16,023 nt of DNA, from contig DSBO01000013.1 of assembly GCA_011046015.1 (NCBI GenBank), positions 1-16,023 on the forward strand. The letters are read 5' to 3'. The translations under genes were made by a program, and so were the position numbers. Shown piece by piece: positions 7,490 to 16,023 of the stretch. The stretch is from Thioalkalivibrio sp. (GTDB lineage Bacteria; Pseudomonadota; Gammaproteobacteria; SpSt-1174). How positions within the stretch are numbered: position 1 is the first letter of the stretch; every line of letters begins with the position of its first letter. Below the pieces are notes generated by a model. The model saw only the letters and a list, made by a program, of their open reading frames with translations. It was not told where the DNA came from and made no database searches.

Positions 7490-10135
7490 CCGGCCTCCTC
7501 CTCGCGCTCAAGCAGGGCCACGGGAAAACCGGCCAAAAGGTCGGCCATCGGCACGCGCCCGCCGTGCACGGCCTGGCCGGTGAGGACGTCGCGCCAGGTG
7601 CCAAGTGGCAGCACCAGCCCGGTATCGCCCCAGTCGCCATCCAGCCCCAGCGGCAGCCGCGGCACCAGTACCGCCACGGCCTCCCCGCGCAGGTAGGCCA
7701 CGCCGTGTGCCGCCCGGGCCCCGTCGAGGGACAGCGGCCGGTAGCTGCCGCCCGGGCCCAGGCAACGCGGCTGGCGGCGGCGCAATTGCAGGGCCTGGCG
7801 GATCATCCAGAGCTTGGGCAGGCCGTCGTCGGCACGGGTCAGGATCTCGGCAATGGACAGGTGCCCCAGCTCGGCCAGCAGCCGATCGCGCCGGGCGAAG
7901 TCCACCTGCCGGCGGTTGTCCGGGTCGACCAGGCTCAGGTCCCAGAGCTCGGTGCCCTGGTAGAGGTCGGGGATACCAGGGGCGGTGAGCTTGATCAGGG
8001 TCTGGGCCAGGCCGTTTACTCGCCCGGGCGCCACCAGCGGCGCGACGAAAGACTCGAGCTCCGCGCGAAATTCCGCGTCGTCCAGGATGGCGGTGACGAA
8101 GTCCTGCACGGCCTGTTCGTAGGCCTCGTCCGGCTGGGTCCAGGAACTGTGGAGCTTGGCCTCGCGCACCGACTTTTCCATGTAGGCCGTCACGCGTGGC
8201 GTCTCGATGGGCCAGGCGCCGACCAGGGTCTGGTAGAGGAGGTATTCGGTGGCCGGATCAGGCCACTCGCCGCGCCGGTGGCCGGCGTTGTGGTGCCGCC
8301 AGCGCCGCACCGTGCGTGACCAGGCCTCCGGGATCTCGGAAAGCAGCAGCAACCGGGCACGCACGTCTTCGCTGCGCTTGGTGTCGTGGGTGGAGGTGGC
8401 CAGCAGCGCGCGGGGCTGGTGCCTGGCGGCCTGCTCGCAGGCCTGGTGGAACTCCGACACCGCGATGCCGAAGCGTGTCGGCTCGCCGCCCACTTCGTTG
8501 AGAGCCACGAGGCGGTGGTAACGGTAGAACGCCGTGTCCTCTACCCCCTTGGCCATTGCCGGGCCGGTGAGTTGCTGAAAGCGCATGGCCAACTCCGACT
8601 CCAGCTCGCCGGGGATCCGTAGCAACAGTAGCGAGCGCAAGAACGCGAACAGCTCCGGGTCCAGATCGGGCCGCCGATCGCGCGCGTGGTTCAGGGCCCG
8701 GGAGATGTAGCGCCGGTCCGCTTCCGTGACCACGCCGTCGCGGGCGCGCACGTAGGTGCGGTAAACCGGAAAACATACCGCCACCTCCAGCAGGACCTGG
8801 TAGAGCTCGTGGCGCGTGTAGTCGCGGTGCCGACGATGGCGTTCGCAGATGTCGACGAACAACGAGGCCAGTCGATTGAGGTCGCTGCCGAGCAGCTCCT
8901 TAAGCACCTTCCGCTTGCTGTGGTGCACCACCTCGGCGAAGTCGGCGGCCTCACCGGTGATCTCTTCGAGCTGGCGCGCAAGCGGCTCCTCGCCGGCCGG
9001 GTCGACGAACAGGCCCTGCACCCGGTTGAGGAAGTCATAGCCGGTGGTGCCGGCGACGGGCCAGTCTGCGGGCAGGGATTCGCCGGGCTCGAGGATCTTT
9101 TCGGCCACGATCCAGGCCTCGGGACAGGCCTGACTCAAGCGCTGAAAGTACTGGGCCGGGTCGCGCAGGCCGTCCGGATGATCGATGCGCAGCCCGTGCA
9201 CCGAGCCGTCACGCGCCCAGCGAATGGGCAGTGTGTGAATGGCATCGAAGACCTCCTGCTCCTCCACCCGCAGACCGGCCAGGTTATTGATGTCGAAGAA
9301 GCGCCGGTAGCCCAGGTCCCGGGCCGCGGTTCGCCACCACGCGAGACGGTAGTTCTGTTTCTCGATCAGCGCGTCCAGTGCGTCTGGATCCTCGTTGTGG
9401 TGCCGGACCTGCACCCGGATGGCTGCTTCGGCCTCGGGCTCGTCGCGGCACAGGGCGGCCAACAGGCGACGCAGCACCGCCTTGTCGCGATGGCGCCGCT
9501 CCACCGCCCAGCCGAAGGTGACGTGGGGACGCGGCAGGCGCGCGCAGGAGTCGGCGATAAAGCCCAGCAGCTCCGAGCCGCTGTCCGCATGGGCGGCGCC
9601 GAGCAACTCGTCCAGGGAGGATGGATCGAGGGGAAAGACGTGTTCGTGGTAACCCAGTGTGAACAAACCCTCGGTGTGGCGCAGCTCGAGCTCCCCGGCC
9701 TCGAGCACGCGGCCGTAATGATCGCCGAGCACCGGCAGGAGGACCTTGTTCGGCCAGCGCTCCTCGGAGGCCTCCCAGTCCACGTCGAAGTACAGGGCGT
9801 AGCGGCTGCTCGGGCCGTTCTCCAGCACGTCCCACCACCAGGGATTCTGGTCGCCGGCCACGGCCATGTGGTTGGGCACGAGGTCGAGCATCTGGCCCAT
9901 GCCGGCGGCTTCCAGCGCCTGGCATAGCCGACCACGGGCGTCCTCCCCGCCCAGCTCCTCGTTGACCCGCGATGGATCGACCACATCGTAGCCGTGGGTA
10001 CTACCCCGCACGGCCTGCAGATAGGGGGAGACGTAAAGATGGCTCACCCCGAGACGGGCGAGATAGGCGACCAGCCCCGCCGCCTCGCCCAGGCCGAAGC
10101 CGGGGCGCAGCTGCAGGCGGTAGGTGGCCACCGGC

Positions 10136-10146
<11 letters not shown>
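7486..10146 (-). CDS. treY: Malto-oligosyltrehalose synthase
   Basis: This 886-residue GH13 enzyme rearranges the reducing-end alpha-1,4 bond of a maltodextrin to the alpha,alpha-1,1 bond of trehalose by intramolecular transfer. Visible marks are ATYRLQLRPGFG at the N-terminus, VSPYLQAVRGSTHGYDVVDP, DLVPNHMAV, HGLRIDHPDGL with nucleophile Asp322, VAEKIL with acid/base Glu349, GVEDTAFYRY and STHDTKRSEDVRAR with Asp588. The long stretch between the early barrel strands and the nucleophile is characteristic of TreY. The ATG at 10146 is chosen because family similarity begins there; the frame is open for 113 more codons upstream, but this is out-of-frame glgX sequence. The start lies inside glgX (11-base overlap) with no clear ribosome binding site, pointing to translational coupling with glgX. 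Confidence 0.95.
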
Positions 10147-12280
<2,134 letters not shown>

Positions 12281-12429
12281 TTATTACTCCCCTGTCGTAC
12301 AGGAAAAGGCTCGCCAGGAACGCCCCGACGGGGACGGGGCCACCCATGGGTGGCATCCCCGGTGCGCTGGCACGACTCGACTACACTCAGGAGCGTAGAC
12401 CGATTTCATCCACCATGCCGGGAGGTTTC
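12281..12429. promoter_or_regulatory. Divergent control region of the two trehalose operons
   Basis: All transcription of the glgX operon (minus) and the DUF5752-treT unit (plus) probably starts in these 149 bases. They hold CCCCGACGGGG (12323-12333), a perfect 16-base palindrome (12339-12354), and on the plus strand TACACT (12382-12387) as a possible -10 box without a convincing -35 box. A promoter for glgX is not clear. A shared operator would let one regulator control both trehalose routes; this is inference from layout. Confidence 0.5.
12339..12354. promoter_or_regulatory. Perfect 16-bp palindrome, candidate operator
   Basis: GCCACCCATGGGTGGC equals its own reverse complement at all 16 positions. 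It is centred in the divergent gap, 58 bases before the glgX start and 75 before the GTG at 12430. Flanking CGGGG and CCCCG can extend it as a hairpin with a two-base bulge. Its symmetry fits a dimeric repressor site, but no regulator gene is present in the window. Confidence 0.45.
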
Positions 12430-13116
12430 GTGCAGGAGCATGCCGACACTGTCAGCGACACCCAGTCCTTTTCGATCAAGGACTGCGCGCTGATCGCCAT
12501 CTCCACCGGGCGGCGCGCCTACAACCTGCGGGACCTGAGCGAGCATCTGCGCTCGGTGGCCGTGGACAGCATCTACTACCACTTCTGGGGCGGACTCATC
12601 CAGGCGCGTTTCGACGAGCGCGAGTACAACAACGACTTCGCCAGCTGGGTGCGCCATGCCCTGCACGACGCGCCGCTGGCCGAACGCCTGGCGGTACTCG
12701 ATCCGACGGATTTCGACGAACTAGAGGCACTGCGCCGCGAGCTGATGGAACTGATGGATCAGCGTCTAGACGAGAGCGAGTCCCTGCACTGGGTCCAGGC
12801 CACTCATCCCTTCGAGTTCATCCGCTCCCAGATCGTCATCTTCGATACCCGCCACCGGATCCACTCCCCGGAAGAACTGGCCGAGGCCCTCCCGGGCCTG
12901 TCCATCGGCAGCATCTTCTATCACTTCATCGACGCGCGCCGTCGTGTGCCGGATCACGTCGACGACTTTCGGCAATGGCTGGCGACCTTCGGCGAACGCT
13001 ATGACAGGCTGAGGGAGCGGATCGCCGAGGTGGAGGCCTATTTCTCGTCCGTCAGCGAGATCCGTGAACGCCTGGCCCACGCGGTGCATATCGGCGTGGA
13101 AGAGGCCGCTTCGTGA
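12430..13116 (+). CDS. DUF5752-like protein with an internal duplication
   Basis: The 228-residue protein resembles the DUF5752 family, whose function is unknown to me. It consists of two related halves: residues about 20-77 contain SIYYHF (47-52) and DFASW (69-73), and residues about 134-187 contain SIFYHF (161-166) and DFRQW (179-183). The halves are joined by an acidic helix (about 92-118), and the C-terminus is helical. There is no signal peptide or membrane segment. The GTG at 12430 has GGGAGG at 12420-12425 just upstream and is preferred; an in-frame ATG at 12415 lacks a well-placed site. The stop overlaps the TreT start (GTGA), so the two proteins are probably made in step. A regulatory or partner role for TreT is plausible; the repeated His-containing motif could also be a binding or catalytic site. 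Confidence 0.8.
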   Translation: MQEHADTVSDTQSFSIKDCALIAISTGRRAYNLRDLSEHLRSVAVDSIYYHFWGGLIQARFDEREYNNDFASWVRHALHDAPLAERLAVLDPTDFDELEALRRELMELMDQRLDESESLHWVQATHPFEFIRSQIVIFDTRHRIHSPEELAEALPGLSIGSIFYHFIDARRRVPDHVDDFRQWLATFGERYDRLRERIAEVEAYFSSVSEIRERLAHAVHIGVEEAAS

Positions 13117-14354
13117 GCACCGCGCTCGAGGCGTACGCGGCGGTAGCCGGCCAGGATGTCATCGACCAGCTGGGGCAGCTGGCGAGTCGCTACCGCGGCA
13201 TGAAGGTCGTGCATGTCAACTCCACGCGCGTCGGTGGCGGGGTGGCGGAGATCCTCCACAAGCTGGTTCCCCTGTCGCGCCAGCTGGGCGTCGATGCGCA
13301 CTGGGAGGTGATTACCGGCGAGCCGACGTTTTTTCAGTGCACCAAGGCGATACACAACGCGCTGCAAGGCAATCCCGTGATGCTCCCGTCGCAATGGCTG
13401 GAGGCCTACGAGGAGAACAACCGCCGCAATGCCGAGCGTCTGCGTCCCCTGCTGGAAGAGGCCGACCTGGTCTTCATCCACGACCCGCAGCCGGCCCCGC
13501 TGCTGGGTCTTTGCCCGAACCGCCGCGGAAAATGGGTCTGGCGCTGCCACATCGATGCCAGCCACCCCTACCGGCCCGTGTGGCATTACCTGCGCCGACA
13601 CGTGAGTGGATACGATGCCAGTGTGTTCTCCCTGGCGAGCTTTGCCCAGGCCCTGCCCCATCCCGAGTACCTGATCCCGCCGTCCATCGACCCGCTCAGT
13701 GAGAAGAATATCGACCTGCCCGCCGATGAGGTCGATGCCGTGCGCCAGCGCTTTGATCTGGACTCGGACCGCCCGCTCGTCACCCAGGTCTCGCGCTTCG
13801 ACCGGTTCAAGGATCCGGTCGGGGTCATCAACGCCTACCGGCTTGCCAAGCGCTTCGTTCCCGGCCTGCAGCTGGTGCTAGCCGGCAGCGGCGCCGACGA
13901 CGATCCGGAGGGCGAGGCCGTCCTCGCCGAGGTGCAGGCTGCCGCCGGGGACGACGAGGACATACACGTGCTCCTGCTGCCACCCGACGCCCATCGCGTC
14001 ATCAATGCCATCCAGCGCGCCTCCGACCTGGTCATCCAGAAATCCACCCGCGAGGGTTTCGGACTCACGGTCACCGAGGCCATGTGGAAGGGTCGCCCGG
14101 TCATCGGCGGCGACACCGGTGGCATCCGCCTGCAAGTCATCGACTTCCACACCGGTTTCCTCGTGAGCACCCCGGAAGGCGCTGCCCTGCGCATGCGCTA
14201 TCTGCTCAACCAGCCCCGACTCATCCACGACATGGGCGCCAAGGCCCGCACCTTCGTGCTGGAGAACTTCCTGCTCACCCGCCAGCTACGGGAATACCTG
14301 ACCCTCGGACTCGGCGTGCTGACCGGCATGGGTGAGCGGATCGAGCTGGGATAA
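13113..14354 (+). CDS. treT: Trehalose glycosyltransferring synthase (TreT-like), GT4 family
   Basis: This 413-residue protein matches the TreT type, which reversibly joins NDP-glucose and glucose to form trehalose. The N-terminal Rossmann half has VVHVNSTRVGGGVAEIL (32-48), the donor-loop region that marks TreT, and WEVITGEPTFFQCTKAIHN. The C-terminal half has SRFDRFKDP with the expected Arg/Lys pair (228, 233), and STREGFGLTVTEA, whose Glu314 and Glu322 form the EX7E motif of GT4 enzymes, then GGDTGGI. It is cytoplasmic. The GTG overlaps the stop of the DUF5752-like gene. Another sucrose-synthase-like or GT4 retaining transferase using a different acceptor is possible, but the trehalose context supports TreT. 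No clear terminator follows. Confidence 0.85.
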   Translation: MSTALEAYAAVAGQDVIDQLGQLASRYRGMKVVHVNSTRVGGGVAEILHKLVPLSRQLGVDAHWEVITGEPTFFQCTKAIHNALQGNPVMLPSQWLEAYEENNRRNAERLRPLLEEADLVFIHDPQPAPLLGLCPNRRGKWVWRCHIDASHPYRPVWHYLRRHVSGYDASVFSLASFAQALPHPEYLIPPSIDPLSEKNIDLPADEVDAVRQRFDLDSDRPLVTQVSRFDRFKDPVGVINAYRLAKRFVPGLQLVLAGSGADDDPEGEAVLAEVQAAAGDDEDIHVLLLPPDAHRVINAIQRASDLVIQKSTREGFGLTVTEAMWKGRPVIGGDTGGIRLQVIDFHTGFLVSTPEGAALRMRYLLNQPRLIHDMGAKARTFVLENFLLTRQLREYLTLGLGVLTGMGERIELG

Positions 14355-14496
14355 ACGGGGGCGGTTGACAGACGACAGCTCGCCGGGGGAGAGCAACGCT
14401 GCCCGCCTATCAAGCCTGTAAATCATCGGGATAAAGGAGCCGTTGCACAATCCATCGATATGCCAATAGGCTCGAGATCGTGGCTGGCAGGAAAAT
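14355..14496. other. Convergent gap between treT and selC
   Basis: These 142 bases separate the treT stop from the 3' end of tRNA-Sec. They are less GC-rich than the flanking genes. I see no open frame with a ribosome binding site, no clear intrinsic terminator, and no second copy of the tRNA 3' end that would mark an integration site. Confidence 0.5.
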
Positions 14497-14592
14497 TGGC
14501 GGAAGAGAGCAGGAGTCGAACCTACCAGGGACCGCTTGACAGCCCCTCCCGATTTTGAAGACCGGGCGCCCCACCGGGGAACGATCTCTTCC
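14497..14592 (-). tRNA. selC: tRNA-Sec (anticodon UCA)
   Basis: The minus strand holds a 96-base tRNA with encoded CCA. An eight-pair acceptor stem, GGAAGAGA with TCTCTTCC, is the bacterial tRNA-Sec hallmark. The anticodon arm CCCGGT-CTTCAAA-ATCGGG has six pairs and anticodon TCA (14558-14556). A long variable arm follows (GGGGCTGTCAAGCGGTCCC), then the T arm with GGTTCGACTCC, and discriminator G before CCA. The pattern matches Escherichia coli selC closely. It is charged with serine, which SelA converts to selenocysteine for insertion at UGA codons. It lies 17 bases after the selB stop and is probably transcribed with it. Confidence 0.97.
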
Positions 14593-14609
14593 AGATTTCA
14601 TTGATCCGT

Positions 14610-16023
14610 TCATCGCGCGATCCAAACCGGCACCGCGCTCTCGCGACGCAGCAGGTGATCGTCGCGAACACGTCGGGTGTATCCTACCCGATCGAAGAAC
14701 TCGAGAATACGGATGGCCACCTTGCGACCGCCCCCACCCTCAGGGAACAGGATGTCGCGAAACTCTGCGGCACGTGCCGCCCCATGCTGCTCATTGAGTC
14801 GGTGCACGATATCGGCCAGCTCGGCGACAGCTGCGGCTGTGAAATAATGATCGTGTGCCACGGGATAAAGCTCGCCGGCGCGGGCGAGCCGCCTGAACAA
14901 CTGCCGCACGACCGGTTCGGGCGTACCTGTTGCCCTGAACACGTCACGCACCCGCGGCGGATTGTAGGGCGTGGCTTCCAGTAGCGGCTTGAGCTCGGCA
15001 AAGAGCGTGCGGTCCTCTTCCGAAACGCTGGCACGATGCGCCGGCAGGTGCAACCAGGCACGCGTCTGCATGATGGTCCCGGAGGCCAGCAGCTCTGCGA
15101 CCAGCGCGTCGAATGCGCCGCGTTGCAGCTTGATGGCGGTCATGCGACGCAGTCGCTCGGTCTCGACACCGATCATGTCCGGTGCACGCTCATGTTCCTG
15201 CGCCAGGACCTCGAGCAGCCTGCTTTCGAGCGCGTTCCAGGCCTTATCGGCGACGCCGATGATGGTATCGCCATCCTGGATCACACGCAGGCCAGCGCGC
15301 TGCCACAGCACTGCCGCATCCGCCTCGCCGAGGTTCCAGCTCAGGGCGAACCGGGTGAGATCGATGCCGGCTGTGGCCTGTTCGGCCAGACACGCCAGAC
15401 TGACGGCCGGGTCGTCATGGCGCAGGCTGTCGAGCAGGGCCAGTCGCTCGGGCACCCGCTTGTAACGGGTGGGAGGGGAAATGTCGAGCACCCTGCCGCC
15501 TGCGACCGTGCGCTGTGCCCCCGCGTCACGCAGGATGAAGCGGTCGCCGCGCAGGGCCAGGGTTTCGCGCTCCAGAAGGATCTCCACCAGCCCCCCGCTG
15601 CCGGGCTCCACCTTGCGACCCTCGAGCAGGGACACCCGCCCGAGGATATCGTCCGTGCCCAGATGCACATGCACGGCCTGCATGTGCTTTAGCGGTTTCT
15701 GCCCGGCGGGGACACGCAGCTCGGCCTGAAAGCGCGACAGGGGCATGACGAGCGCCCGATCGACCAGCCACATACCACGCTCGATGTCCTGCTTGTCGAA
15801 GTCACCCTTGAGGACGAGCGCACAACGCTCGCCCGCGTTGCCGCTCTCGGCAGGCCGATCCTGAACGTGCAGTCCGCGTACCCGGGCCTCGTATCCCCCG
15901 GGGGACAGGGTCAGGGTGTCGCCGACGGTGACGCTGCCGGCCTGTGCGGTGCCGGTGACCACCGTGCCGACACCGGTGAGCGAGAAACAACGATCGATGG
16001 CGAGGCGGAAGCGGCTCCCGGAC
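14610..16023 (-). CDS. selB: Selenocysteine-specific elongation factor SelB, 5' end cut by window
   Basis: The frame is open to the window edge, so 470 C-terminal residues are seen; the GTP-binding domain (roughly 170 residues in relatives) is outside. The fragment opens with FRLAIDRCFSLTGVGTVVTG, the junction from the G domain to beta-barrel domain II. Domains II and III extend to about fragment residue 190. The rest is the chain of winged-helix domains special to SelB. The last of these has the conserved GGGGRKVAIRILEFFDRVG and RRVRDDHLLRR, which contact the SECIS hairpin in the mRNA. SelB carries Sec-tRNA to the ribosome at UGA codons. The gene ends with TGA, with a second in-frame TGA three codons later, just before selC. 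A selA gene upstream (beyond 16023) would be expected. Confidence 0.96.
   Translation of the reverse strand, partial: SGSRFRLAIDRCFSLTGVGTVVTGTAQAGSVTVGDTLTLSPGGYEARVRGLHVQDRPAESGNAGERCALVLKGDFDKQDIERGMWLVDRALVMPLSRFQAELRVPAGQKPLKHMQAVHVHLGTDDILGRVSLLEGRKVEPGSGGLVEILLERETLALRGDRFILRDAGAQRTVAGGRVLDISPPTRYKRVPERLALLDSLRHDDPAVSLACLAEQATAGIDLTRFALSWNLGEADAAVLWQRAGLRVIQDGDTIIGVADKAWNALESRLLEVLAQEHERAPDMIGVETERLRRMTAIKLQRGAFDALVAELLASGTIMQTRAWLHLPAHRASVSEEDRTLFAELKPLLEATPYNPPRVRDVFRATGTPEPVVRQLFRRLARAGELYPVAHDHYFTAAAVAELADIVHRLNEQHGAARAAEFRDILFPEGGGGRKVAIRILEFFDRVGYTRRVRDDHLLRRESAVPVWIAR

Noticed and set aside
8686..9927. Plus-strand open frame of 413 codons opposite treY
   Set aside because: It is antisense to clear TreY sequence and shows no recognisable motif or ribosome binding site.
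12370..12387. Sigma-54 promoter suggested by TGGCACG
   Set aside because: The -12 part (GC after the proper spacing) is missing.
14365..14370. TTGACA as a -35 promoter box after treT
   Set aside because: No -10 box lies at the right distance and no plus-strand gene follows.
14355..14600. Genomic island inserted at selC
   Set aside because: selC is a known integration site, but no integrase and no direct repeat of the tRNA 3' end are visible in the window.

Overview
The window is GC-rich, densely coded bacterial DNA. A selenocysteine tRNA next to a SelB-type elongation factor, a GlgX-TreY-TreZ operon and Gram-negative-style lipoprotein export all fit a gammaproteobacterium. Something near the Chromatiales/Ectothiorhodospiraceae is my guess from overall gene style; no marker gene here proves it. 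All functional calls come from reading motifs and family resemblance, not from a database search.

Layout. (1) 1-1907, plus strand: the 3' part of a secreted subtilisin-like (S8) peptidase, overlapped by a small PrcB-like lipoprotein. (2) 1908-2268: a non-coding gap between convergent genes that holds two strong stem-loops. (3) 2269-3687: a radical SAM enzyme of the AmmeMemoRadiSam type (minus), divergent from a 78-residue helical protein of unknown function (plus). (4) 3912-12280, minus strand: a tightly overlapped four-gene operon read in the order glgX, treY, treZ, GH15. (5) 12281-12429: a 149-base divergent control region with a perfect 16-base palindrome. (6) 12430-14354, plus strand: a two-gene unit of a DUF5752-like protein and a TreT-like trehalose glycosyltransferase. 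(7) 14497-16023, minus strand: the tRNA-Sec gene (selC) and the 3' three quarters of selB, which runs off the window.

How the genes fit together. GlgX debranches glycogen to linear maltodextrin, TreY converts the reducing-end linkage to trehalose, and TreZ releases free trehalose. On the other side of the shared control region TreT can join NDP-glucose and glucose to give trehalose in one reversible step. The GH15 enzyme at the end of the glgX operon would release glucose, either from maltodextrin or from trehalose, and so could feed TreT or recycle trehalose. The locus therefore appears to hold two independent trehalose routes plus a turnover enzyme. The DUF5752-like protein, whose stop overlaps the TreT start, is the least understood member and the best candidate for something new. 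The selC-selB pair shows that the organism probably makes selenoproteins, but no selenoprotein gene is visible here.
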